From Petrimonas sulfuriphila (lineage in GTDB: Bacteria; Bacteroidota; Bacteroidia; Bacteroidales; Dysgonomonadaceae), in assembly GCF_051201015.1 (NCBI RefSeq), contig NZ_JBPEHI010000005.1: 64,000 nt of DNA, one strand, 5' to 3'. Position 1 is the stretch's first letter; every line of letters starts with the position of its first letter. The notes below the pieces were generated by a model, which ran no database searches, was not told the origin of the DNA, and saw only the letters and a list, made by a program, of their open reading frames with translations. Made by a program: the position numbers and the translations under genes. Shown piece after piece: positions 41,690 through 50,186 of the stretch.

Positions 41690-43410
41690 AAGAGAGAATA
41701 GGCGTATACATTTGCCACTGCGGAGGAAACATCTCCGATTACGTTGATGTGGAAAAAGTGCGTCAGGCGGTGGAGAACGACAAAGGAGTGGCTTTGGCCA
41801 AAACAACCGTGTTCGCTTGTTCCGATTCCAATCAGAACGACATGGTTGAGGACATCAAAAAGCATAACCTGGACGGGGTCATTGTAGCTTCTTGCTCGCC
41901 GAAGTTACATTTGGTGACGTTTAGAAACGTTACGGAACGCGGTGATTTGAATAAATACACTTACGTCCACACCAATATCCGTGAGCAGGCATCCTGGGCA
42001 CATTCCGACGATAAAGCCGGGGCAACCGAAAAAACCATCCACCTGGTAAAGGCGGCCATAGCCAAATCGCGTTATGCGGAGCCCTTGTATCCCCACCAGT
42101 TTGAAGCGGAGAAAACAATTGCCGTTATCGGAGCGGGAATTTCCGGTATGAAGGCCGCCGCCACGCTTTCCGATAAAAACACGCATGTGATTCTCATTGA
42201 AAAGGAAGACCGGGTAGGCGGACACACCGCTACGTGGGGCTCCTTGGCCATGTCCGATGAAAAAGGGTGCGAACTCTCCCAACGCATCCATTCCGATTTG
42301 CTGCAACGCGATAACGTGACCATTCTTACCGGATCGGAAGTGATTTCTTCGAAAGGTAGCATTGGAAACTTTACGCTGAAAGTCCGTAGGCGGCCATGCC
42401 AAGCGGGAGATCCGGTCGAAACCATGGAGTTCAACGTCGGCTCCGTAGTTGTTGCTACCGGTTTCGACTCCTATCTGCCAAAAGAAGAGGAATTCGGATT
42501 TTTATCGTATGAGAACGTGATCACGCTGCCTGATTTCAAGCACCTGATCGATTCGTTTTCTGGAAAATTTCTGGAGTATAAAGGGAAGAGAGTTAGCCGT
42601 ATAGCTTATATTTACTGTGTGGGGAGCCGGCAGATTGATGGGGAAAACAAATACTGTTCGCGTTATTGTTGTACGTCGGTCATTCACGCAGCCATCCAGG
42701 CCAAAAAGAAATTCAACAACATTTATAACTTCCATTTCAACCGCGGAATCCGCACGTATGGGAAACAGGAATTGCTGTATGCCGAGTCATTACAGCAAGG
42801 CGATATCTACCTGCAATCGTTTGAAGATGCCCCACCACAGGTCTACGCCGAGAATGGCATCACCAAAGTGAAGGTTAAGGATGTGCTGACAAAAAACAAG
42901 GAGTTGGAAGTCGAAGCCGACCTGGTGGTCCTGGTTACGGGAATGGTTCCACGAACCGATAATTCCATCGGAACCCTGTTTAAACTCCCGAAAGGCAGGG
43001 ACAAATTTTTCAATGAGGTACACATGAAACTGCGTCCCGTGGAAACGGTCATCGACGGAGTTACTATTGCCGGAGCTTGCCAGGGGCCTAAAAACATTGT
43101 GGAATCGGTGAATTCGGCGCTTTCTGCAGCAGCCAAATCCTACTCGCACATTAGCAAAGGTGTGCTTGAGACGGAACCGATTGTAGCCGAAGTAAACGCC
43201 GAATTGTGTACATGGTGCGGAAAATGTACCGAAGCCTGTCCTTTCGATGCTATCGAACAAAAGGAAATCAACGGAAAGCAGGTGGCGGTGGTCAACAACT
43301 CGGTTTGTAAAGGCTGCGGCATGTGTGCGCCGGTTTGTCCGCCAGATGCCATTAACCTGGTCAATTACTCGAGTGAGGAAATCATGAGCATGATCGATGC
43401 ATTGGTATAA
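41686..43410 (+). CDS. QmoB/HdrA-like FAD and iron-sulfur oxidoreductase
   Basis: This 574-residue protein begins with the HdrA N-terminal domain (IGVYICHCGGNISDYVD; CSDSNQNDMVEDIK; VIVASCSPKLH), then an FAD motif AVIGAGISGMKAAATL near residue 147, a conserved YCVGSRQ and RYCCTSVIHAA, and two C-terminal [4Fe-4S] motifs CTWCGKCTEACP and CKGCGMCAPVCP (about 507-555). It lacks the MvhD domain that ends canonical QmoB; that domain is encoded separately upstream. It would hold a second flavin and pass electrons between the QmoA-like subunit and the membrane subunit. Confidence 0.9.
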   Translation: MKERIGVYICHCGGNISDYVDVEKVRQAVENDKGVALAKTTVFACSDSNQNDMVEDIKKHNLDGVIVASCSPKLHLVTFRNVTERGDLNKYTYVHTNIREQASWAHSDDKAGATEKTIHLVKAAIAKSRYAEPLYPHQFEAEKTIAVIGAGISGMKAAATLSDKNTHVILIEKEDRVGGHTATWGSLAMSDEKGCELSQRIHSDLLQRDNVTILTGSEVISSKGSIGNFTLKVRRRPCQAGDPVETMEFNVGSVVVATGFDSYLPKEEEFGFLSYENVITLPDFKHLIDSFSGKFLEYKGKRVSRIAYIYCVGSRQIDGENKYCSRYCCTSVIHAAIQAKKKFNNIYNFHFNRGIRTYGKQELLYAESLQQGDIYLQSFEDAPPQVYAENGITKVKVKDVLTKNKELEVEADLVVLVTGMVPRTDNSIGTLFKLPKGRDKFFNEVHMKLRPVETVIDGVTIAGACQGPKNIVESVNSALSAAAKSYSHISKGVLETEPIVAEVNAELCTWCGKCTEACPFDAIEQKEINGKQVAVVNNSVCKGCGMCAPVCPPDAINLVNYSSEEIMSMIDALV

Positions 43411-43436
43411 GTTTATTGAATAAAAGCAAAAAGACG

Positions 43437-43715
43437 ATGGAAGCAGAATCAGGAAAAACTGCGAAGTACCTTCGGGAGAAGCAGGGTGTCCCCGAGCACG
43501 TAAAAGAAGAACTGAAAGAATTCAACCGGATAAAAAGAGCCATAACCGACACCTTGAAAGAGGGAGAACTGACCATTGCGCAACTATCGGAAAAGCTGCG
43601 AATGCCCAAACACGATGTTATGTATTACCTGATGTCGCTGGTCAAGTACGGAGTTGTGGCAACGGGAGAAATTGACGATAGGGATGAATATTATTTGTAT
43701 AAACTGGTGAAATAA
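43437..43715 (+). CDS. Winged-helix small protein inside the Qmo-like operon
   Basis: This 92-residue protein has a charged N-terminal helix (KYLREKQGVPEHVKEELKEFNRIKRAI) and a winged helix (ELTIAQLSEKLRMPKHDVMYYLMSLVKYGVVATGE). Its stop overlaps the QmoC-like start (TAATG), so it is translated with the complex. It could be a dedicated transcription factor or a structural accessory protein; winged-helix folds also occur as protein-binding parts. The ATG at 43437 is preferred to an upstream TTG at 43416. I do not know a named family for it. Confidence 0.8.
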   Translation: MEAESGKTAKYLREKQGVPEHVKEELKEFNRIKRAITDTLKEGELTIAQLSEKLRMPKHDVMYYLMSLVKYGVVATGEIDDRDEYYLYKLVK

Positions 43716-44770
43716 TGGCAAGTAAATTAAATCCAACCTTTTCGGAAGAACTGAAAAAATACGGCTCCGTAAACTTCAACGCCTGTTACAATTGCGGAAC
43801 GTGCACGGCCGTATGTTCATTATCCACGACAGACATTTCCTTTCCGCGCGAAATGGTCCGGCTGAGCGCGTTGGGCCTGGAAGATGAGATAAAAAAATCG
43901 CTGAAACCTTGGGAGTGCTACTATTGCGGCGAGTGCACCACCCACTGCCCGCAAACGGCAAATCCCGGTGAACTGATGATGTCTTTGCGTCGCTGGCTCA
44001 CGGCAAAATATGATTGGACAGGGCTTTCGGGTTTGTTTTATAAATACCTGCCGGCATTTCTTACTGCCATGGTACTGGTGTTTGCGGGTGTATTGTTCTT
44101 TGCCAATTCGGTAAATTGGGAACTGGAAAGGCTGCTTCATTTGGGACATATGTTTGAAAGAACCGCTATTGCCACTGTTTTTGTAGTGATATTTATTCCT
44201 AACTTGCTTCGTATGTGGTACTTCACTGTGGTGAAAGCAGGAGTGAAAGTGCCGTTCAAGACTTATTTTACCGCCTTGAATGATCTTTTCGTGCACATGT
44301 TTACACAAAAACGAGCCAGGGACTGCGACGGCAACCATTTCCGGTGGCTAGAACACATGATTTTGGTATTTGCTTACTTGGCGTTGCTGTTTACAACGGT
44401 ATTTTTGAATTGGTTCAGTACCGAAAACCTTTTTGTAATTGTTCTTGGATATCTGGAGAGCGCCTTTATTTTTATCATCACGGCGGATTTTGTGAAAGAT
44501 CGCATTCAGAAGAAGCAAACGTTGACTAAAAACTCCAAACCATCTGACTGGTTTTTTGTAATTTGGTTAATGTTGATGGGGTTAACGGCGTTTTTTGTAC
44601 GTTTATTTATCGATTTTAATATCCTTGAAACCAGCAAGTGGTTGTATATTATTCATTTAACAGTATTGGTGCAATGGGCACTAATCATTGTCCCCTTCGG
44701 AAAATGGACGCACTTTCTGTATCGCTCGTTCGCGATGTATTTTGCGAAAATTAAATCGGTGAAGAAATAA
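43715..44770 (+). CDS. QmoC-like iron-sulfur/membrane subunit (HdrC-HdrE type fusion)
   Basis: This 351-residue protein has a soluble N-terminal ferredoxin-like domain with two [4Fe-4S] motifs (CYNCGTCTAVCSLS and CYYCGECTTHCPQT, residues about 22-95) and about six membrane helices (about 115-340). Histidines in the helices (HLGHMFERT, WLEHMILV, IIHLTVL) could bind b-type haem. It is the expected quinone-facing subunit of a Qmo/Hdr-type complex, linking cytoplasmic flavin subunits to menaquinone. It ends the operon, beside a convergent GH92 gene. Confidence 0.88.
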   Translation: MASKLNPTFSEELKKYGSVNFNACYNCGTCTAVCSLSTTDISFPREMVRLSALGLEDEIKKSLKPWECYYCGECTTHCPQTANPGELMMSLRRWLTAKYDWTGLSGLFYKYLPAFLTAMVLVFAGVLFFANSVNWELERLLHLGHMFERTAIATVFVVIFIPNLLRMWYFTVVKAGVKVPFKTYFTALNDLFVHMFTQKRARDCDGNHFRWLEHMILVFAYLALLFTTVFLNWFSTENLFVIVLGYLESAFIFIITADFVKDRIQKKQTLTKNSKPSDWFFVIWLMLMGLTAFFVRLFIDFNILETSKWLYIIHLTVLVQWALIIVPFGKWTHFLYRSFAMYFAKIKSVKK

Positions 44771-44787
44771 ACAAGGTTTATTTTTTT
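44765..44787 (+). terminator. Short AT-rich terminator after the Qmo-like operon
   Basis: AAATAAAC (44765-44772) pairs with GTTTATTT (44776-44783) around a 3-base loop and runs into a T-tract. It overlaps the stop codons of the convergent genes. The stem is weak. Confidence 0.4.
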
Positions 44788-47700
44788 AGTCCCCACTTGT
44801 AGTTTGGCTTGTCTCCCATTTCGAGCTCCAACATTCCGCCTTTCAGCAAATCAGCGGCGGGAAACTTGAAGCTATCTAGCGGTTTGCCGTTAAGCTTAGC
44901 CGACTGCACGTACTTGTTGATGCGCGATGCACCGTTTGCCTTGATGACAAATTGTTTGCCTCGTCCATAACGATTTTCCAGATTGATGGTAGCCTTTTCA
45001 TACAAAGGGCTGGCGATTTCGTAAACAGGATTTATGTTGCATCCGCCATCGGTCTGAAATAATCCCAGTGCAGCCATGATAAACCAGGCGCTCATCTGAC
45101 CCTGGTCTTCATCACCAAGGTAAGCGTCGCCGGCGCCATAGCCGTAATACCGTTCCAAGATGGAACGGCTCCATTTTTGTGTCTGCCAGGGTTCGCCCGC
45201 CCAATTGAACAGAAAAGCGAAATGCATGCTTTGTTGGTTACCTTGTACTACGGGAAAATCGCCGTAACGCTCGCCGGGAGCGTTATATCGCCACCCCTCA
45301 CTTTCCCTGAATCCTTCGGATAGCCGACTCAGAAAACGGTCTTTACCAATCATTTTTACCAGTTCAGGAACATCCTGAGGAACAAAAAAAGTGAGTTGCC
45401 AGGCATTTCCTTCCACATAATGTTCGTTAACACCTGTTACAAACGGATCGAAATCTTTCTCGAAAGAACCGTCACTTTTTCGCAGGCGAGCATACCCGGT
45501 TTCAGGATCAATGGTGTTTTTCCACCATGTGCCGCGGTCGGCAAAATAATGGTAATCATCTATTTTCCCTAAAGCCTTGGCTAGTTGGGAAACCGTCCAG
45601 TCGTCAAATGAATACTCCAGCGAATTGGAGAAACGGCCAAGATCGGAAGGTACGTATTTGTATTTTAGATAAGCCTCTATGTCCCGGTTTCCCGCAAGCC
45701 CGTCACCAATTTTCTGAGGTTGGACGGTTTGCATTTTCTTTATAGCGGAAAACATTTTCTGAACATCGTAATCGCGGATTCCCATCTGATACGCGCTTAC
45801 CATCAACGGAATCTCGTGTTCGGCAACCATAACCGGAATGTATTCCATTCCTGCAGGGCCTTTGGCAAGCATGCCGTTGGCATCGTACATGGCCAGTTGG
45901 GATTTAACCCACCGGCCGCTCCATTCCGGAGCGATCAGGTTCCAGACCTGGTTCAGGTTCCAGAACGTGTTCCAGAAAGCATCACATCCCAACGCTACTT
46001 CATTTGCCGGGTCTTTTAGTCGCTGTATTTTTTCGGTGGCATCCACCCATCTGCCGTCCACATCACTGAATGTATTGCGACAAAATGCCCGGTACATGTT
46101 AGTATAGAAACGGGTTTTTTCACGACTATCGTTTGTTTCTATATTCACTCTTGACAAAATATTGTTCCAGGTTTTTTGGTTGTTATTGCGTACTGCATCA
46201 AAACTCCAACCGAATGGTTTTGTAACCTCTTCGCTTAGGTTCCGGCGTGAACCTTCCATATCCACAAATGAGATTCCCGTACGTACCTGAACGACCGGGT
46301 TTGTTTTTGTGTCGAATTCAGCGAAGCAACCTATATTATCTGGTTTTAAGGCGTTTACTGCTTTTTCATCGCTAAAAATCGTATCGTTTATCCAGGTGCC
46401 AAAATGCTTGATCGGTTTGTCAAATTCAATGGTGAAGTAAATGGTGTAGTCCTGATTGTCATCGGCAGACCATACTTTTGTGGTTTGCTGGACGCTGTAT
46501 CCTTCAACGGTGTAGTCGTTTACCTGGTTGACGGATGCATCCAGGATATTATACCGGTATTCGGCAGGGATCTTCAAGTCAATCATCACCCGGCCGTCTT
46601 TGTCCTGCGGATAGGTATATCGTTGAAAGCTGCAACGGGTGGTGGACGTGAGTTCAGCTTCAATGTCGTAATCGGTCAGCCTGACTGCATAGTACCCCAA
46701 CGGAGTTTTTTCGGTAGTTTTATCGATTGCGGAACGGTAGGCTTCAGGATCTTTTTCGATTTGTCTCTGATCGCCTATTTTCGTTTTTAGCGCTCCGTTT
46801 ACGGGCAACATCCCCAGGCCCGCCATCGTCCATTCGTGAACGTGACTGAACACGCCCACACTCTCTATGGACGGATCGTAACCTGCCTGCCAACCGGCAT
46901 TCTCGTTGTCGGGACTGAGTTTCACCATGCTGAACGGCATCCACGGGCCGGGTGCGATCATCCATCTGGAGTGCGCCGTTCCCATATGAGTGTCCACATA
47001 GTCGGCTGGTGTTACAATATGTTCCGGAGTACGTAGTACCGTATCTTTTTCAACCAAATCTCCGTTTATCAAAACCTCGTACACACTAAATGTTTCCTTT
47101 TCCACCGCCGGCATGGGCGCTTCGAGTTTGTACCGCCCCTTTTCCAGCCTTTGCTTTAAGATTGTTTTACCGTCTAATCTCACGGTAAGTTCAGGCAAAT
47201 CTTTCAGGTGTTCCACATCGATCAATAACGGTTGGGCTTTTTCGTTGAGCTGGTAGCCGGCAACTTTTACGTTTCGAAGATATACGAAAGGGTTTAACGT
47301 TTCCAGTTTGGCCGAAGACGGTCCTTCCAGACGAACATCATCCAAAATCAGCCATGAACCTTCGATTACCTTTAATTGAACCGTATTTGAACCCGTTTTA
47401 ATGATGTCATCGAGCGGTATTTCTATCGTATTCGGAGTGATTTGACTGTAATCACCCGTGAGCGACGCATCGCTTTTCCCTTTGGGTAAAACGGTTTTAT
47501 ACACATGGCCGTTCACGGTTATTTTGAGTAAAGGCGGGTTTTTGCTGTGAGCATCCAAGACGTCCACCACCAGTTTATAACCGGTACCTGATCCGGTTTC
47601 TTTCATCCGGAAAAGTATGTTGATCTCCTGAGTTCGAATACCTGCACCGTTTAGAGAGCCGGCCCATACATCTGATGTCCCGGGAAGAACGTATGGAAAA

Positions 47701-47900
47701 TCAGTTTTCGGATTTGACCACCCTATGATGAAGTATTTATCTTCCCAACCGAAATCATTTTTCAGGAAGTCGGCGTACTTGTCCGGGGCCAATGCGAATC
47801 CGGCTGTATTCTTATCTTTTTCCCCGATATTCCAGACGATTTGAGCCTGGATAAGGTTTGCAATTGAAATCAGATAAAATAAAACAACTGTTTTTTTCAT
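44778..47900 (-). CDS. GH92 family alpha-mannosidase
   Basis: This 1040-residue secreted enzyme has a signal peptide (1-19, ending IQAQ), an N-terminal galactose-binding-like domain (about 20-200), an additional beta domain and the GH92 catalytic domain (about 300-1035). GH92 motifs seen are PGPWMPFSMVKLSPDN, GCDAFWNTFWNLNQVW, HYVEGNAWQLTFFVPQD (holding the likely acid Glu) and LGDEDQGQMSAWF (likely base Asp). These are calcium-dependent exo-alpha-mannosidases acting on N-glycans or mannans. It is the last gene of an operon with a mannose-6-phosphate isomerase and a sugar kinase, which fits release and use of mannose. Confidence 0.95.
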   Translation of the reverse strand: MKKTVVLFYLISIANLIQAQIVWNIGEKDKNTAGFALAPDKYADFLKNDFGWEDKYFIIGWSNPKTDFPYVLPGTSDVWAGSLNGAGIRTQEINILFRMKETGSGTGYKLVVDVLDAHSKNPPLLKITVNGHVYKTVLPKGKSDASLTGDYSQITPNTIEIPLDDIIKTGSNTVQLKVIEGSWLILDDVRLEGPSSAKLETLNPFVYLRNVKVAGYQLNEKAQPLLIDVEHLKDLPELTVRLDGKTILKQRLEKGRYKLEAPMPAVEKETFSVYEVLINGDLVEKDTVLRTPEHIVTPADYVDTHMGTAHSRWMIAPGPWMPFSMVKLSPDNENAGWQAGYDPSIESVGVFSHVHEWTMAGLGMLPVNGALKTKIGDQRQIEKDPEAYRSAIDKTTEKTPLGYYAVRLTDYDIEAELTSTTRCSFQRYTYPQDKDGRVMIDLKIPAEYRYNILDASVNQVNDYTVEGYSVQQTTKVWSADDNQDYTIYFTIEFDKPIKHFGTWINDTIFSDEKAVNALKPDNIGCFAEFDTKTNPVVQVRTGISFVDMEGSRRNLSEEVTKPFGWSFDAVRNNNQKTWNNILSRVNIETNDSREKTRFYTNMYRAFCRNTFSDVDGRWVDATEKIQRLKDPANEVALGCDAFWNTFWNLNQVWNLIAPEWSGRWVKSQLAMYDANGMLAKGPAGMEYIPVMVAEHEIPLMVSAYQMGIRDYDVQKMFSAIKKMQTVQPQKIGDGLAGNRDIEAYLKYKYVPSDLGRFSNSLEYSFDDWTVSQLAKALGKIDDYHYFADRGTWWKNTIDPETGYARLRKSDGSFEKDFDPFVTGVNEHYVEGNAWQLTFFVPQDVPELVKMIGKDRFLSRLSEGFRESEGWRYNAPGERYGDFPVVQGNQQSMHFAFLFNWAGEPWQTQKWSRSILERYYGYGAGDAYLGDEDQGQMSAWFIMAALGLFQTDGGCNINPVYEIASPLYEKATINLENRYGRGKQFVIKANGASRINKYVQSAKLNGKPLDSFKFPAADLLKGGMLELEMGDKPNYKWGLKK

Positions 47901-47940
47901 TTGGAAATTATTAAAGGGTATAGAAACAGATAGTAAATAG

Positions 47941-49032
47941 TTAATCCAACATCCTCAGGGCATAGGCATAAGCCCCTAAAGCAATGGCTTCGCTGGTCCC
48001 TAAGCTACTTACGGTTACGCCTGTCTTTTTACCTGTGTTATGACTCATTTTTTTATCTGAACCGGGAATGGAGACCCAAACGGACTCATCCATCAAAAAG
48101 GCTTTCTTTTCCGTATCGCTCATAAGGTTATATACCCTCATCTGGAGACGTGGAAAGACACTACCGCTTAGCATGCTGCGCGTTCCGTTCATTTCATCTA
48201 CCATTGCCGGCAAAATATATTTGTATGCTTTGGCGATCCCTCCTCCTATTACCACAATACCATCCACAATGTTGAGCGATTCGGCAACGGTGAATCCGGC
48301 TACCCTGCCAAGCTCTTCGAAGGTGCCGATAGCTGCTTTCCTATTGCCTGGTCTTTCTCCCTCCGCTATATGATAGATTTCTTTGGGTGTGAGTTCAGTA
48401 TCATCTCCCGACAGTTCCCGATATACTCTTTTAACGGCACGAATGCTGACTCCTTCTTCCGATACCAAGCCGTTGTTGTATTTGTTAGCGGAACACCATA
48501 CATCGCCCCCACAACCGTTGTCGCCCGAAAGCAATACATTGTTTATAACCACCCCGCCGCCAAAGCCTGTTCCTAAGGTAATTCCAAGCAGGTTTTTATA
48601 TTGCTTGGAGCTTCCGGCCTTTTTCAACTCGGCGTTTATTTCGGGCAACGCTCCAGCGAGGGCTTCACCATAAGCAAAAAGGTTCCCATCGTTGTTGATA
48701 AAAACAGGCAACCCGAATTTCTTAATCAAGAAAGGGCCTAATGCCACACCGCCACGAAATGCGGGGAAATTGGGCAAATCACCTATTATCCCGTTTTCGT
48801 AATCCGCAGGGCCCGGAAATGCAAAGCTGATGGCAACAGGCAGATCATCCAGCTTTTTTTTTATTGTGCTGAAACCGTTAACAATCGTCTCCAGGCAAAC
48901 CTCCCGGTTATCGGGATGAGAAGGTAATATAACAGGATCTGTTATCTCCTTATTGCCGCGGATTGCCGTAAAGACAAAGTTGGTGCCGCCGGCATCCAAC
49001 GTCAAAACTGTTCGTGGATCGTTACTGAACAT
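47941..49032 (-). CDS. ROK family sugar kinase
   Basis: This 363-residue protein has the ROK/glucokinase phosphate motif LDAGGTNFVF at residues 10-20, the GPADYENG and NDGNLFAYGEALAGA segments with the catalytic Asp, and LLGITLGTGFGGGVVI. The zinc-binding CxCGxxGCxE cluster of many ROK regulators is absent, and there is no DNA-binding domain, so it is an enzyme. Mannose or another hexose released by the GH92 enzyme is the likely substrate. It overlaps the transporter gene by 11 bases. Confidence 0.88.
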   Translation of the reverse strand: MFSNDPRTVLTLDAGGTNFVFTAIRGNKEITDPVILPSHPDNREVCLETIVNGFSTIKKKLDDLPVAISFAFPGPADYENGIIGDLPNFPAFRGGVALGPFLIKKFGLPVFINNDGNLFAYGEALAGALPEINAELKKAGSSKQYKNLLGITLGTGFGGGVVINNVLLSGDNGCGGDVWCSANKYNNGLVSEEGVSIRAVKRVYRELSGDDTELTPKEIYHIAEGERPGNRKAAIGTFEELGRVAGFTVAESLNIVDGIVVIGGGIAKAYKYILPAMVDEMNGTRSMLSGSVFPRLQMRVYNLMSDTEKKAFLMDESVWVSIPGSDKKMSHNTGKKTGVTVSSLGTSEAIALGAYAYALRMLD

Positions 49033-50182
49033 TTTTCTTCAGGTTAAAGGTGAAAATCAGGATAAGTAAAAGAGAGGCAAAAATGACGGAAAGTGCGGCG
49101 GTAAAGCTGATACTGTCATTTATCAGACCCTGGACAAAGGGGATAACAGCACCACCCACAACTCCCATAATCATCAGGGCAGATATCTCGTTTGAGCGTG
49201 AGGGAAACCGTTGTAATGCAAAAGAGAAAATAATGGAAAAAACATTGGCACCGGCAAAGCCCAGCATAAAAATCAACACCCTCAAACTCCACACCTCGTG
49301 TATGAGCATTAGAGCTAAATAAGATAGTAGCGCCACAAAAAGTGAAACGAGCAGGTACTTCATCGGCTTTATTTTCAACAGAAGGAACGTGCCCAAAAAA
49401 GCACCAGTTGTTTTAGCAGCAAAATAGACACTGTTCCCATAACCGGCATTTTCGAGCGTAAGTCCTGCATGTCTCATCAAAAGTTCAGGAATAGAGACAT
49501 TTAATCCTACATCAAATCCAACGATTAAAAAAATAGATAAAAAACAAAAGAAAATAAATTTATCTTTTAATAATCCCAATGCGCCGCTAAATGTAGCAGG
49601 AGTGCTTTTGAACCCAAGCTCCTCTACCTTGGAAAATGCAAGCAAGAATACGGAAATCACGGAGATTGCAGCAAAGACTGCAAACGTTAGCTTCCAATCC
49701 CCAAACCGGCTGGCTGTAAATCCCGCAACAATAGGGCCGAAAAAGGAACAAACAGATTTGATGAACTGTCCCAGTGTAAGGATACTGGCTGTCTTCTCCT
49801 TGTTGAACATGGCTGCTACAAGCGGATTAAGTGATACTTGCAAAATAGTGTTGCTGATACCCAGCAGAATGAAGGCAATCAGTACCGTGTAAAACGTGTA
49901 AAAAAGAAAAGGTATGATCATTGCCACACAGGTTGTTGCAAGCGCAAGCAGCACTGTTTTTTTTCTTCCTGCTTTTCCCATAAGAATTCCGGTGGGAATG
50001 GAGAAGATGGCAAACCAGAGGAATACCATCATTGGCAGTGTCCCTGCGATCCCTGACGAAAGATTGAAATCGTTTTTGACATAATTAGTGGCGATACCCA
50101 CTATGTCTACAAACCCCATGATGAAAAATCCGAAAAAAGCGGCAATGGGTGCAAGGACATTAGATTTCTTTGATGTGTTCAT
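49022..50182 (-). CDS. MFS sugar transporter (FucP-like)
   Basis: This 386-residue protein has twelve hydrophobic helices and the MFS loop-2 motif GILMGKAGRKKTVLLA. It resembles fucose/hexose:proton symporters found next to ROK kinases in Bacteroidetes. It should import the monosaccharide, probably mannose, into the cytoplasm for the ROK kinase and isomerase. The ATG at 50182 is preferred; one at 50194 would overlap the isomerase stop. Confidence 0.87.
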   Translation of the reverse strand: MNTSKKSNVLAPIAAFFGFFIMGFVDIVGIATNYVKNDFNLSSGIAGTLPMMVFLWFAIFSIPTGILMGKAGRKKTVLLALATTCVAMIIPFLFYTFYTVLIAFILLGISNTILQVSLNPLVAAMFNKEKTASILTLGQFIKSVCSFFGPIVAGFTASRFGDWKLTFAVFAAISVISVFLLAFSKVEELGFKSTPATFSGALGLLKDKFIFFCFLSIFLIVGFDVGLNVSIPELLMRHAGLTLENAGYGNSVYFAAKTTGAFLGTFLLLKIKPMKYLLVSLFVALLSYLALMLIHEVWSLRVLIFMLGFAGANVFSIIFSFALQRFPSRSNEISALMIMGVVGGAVIPFVQGLINDSISFTAALSVIFASLLLILIFTFNLKKNVQ

Positions 50183-50186
50183 TGTA

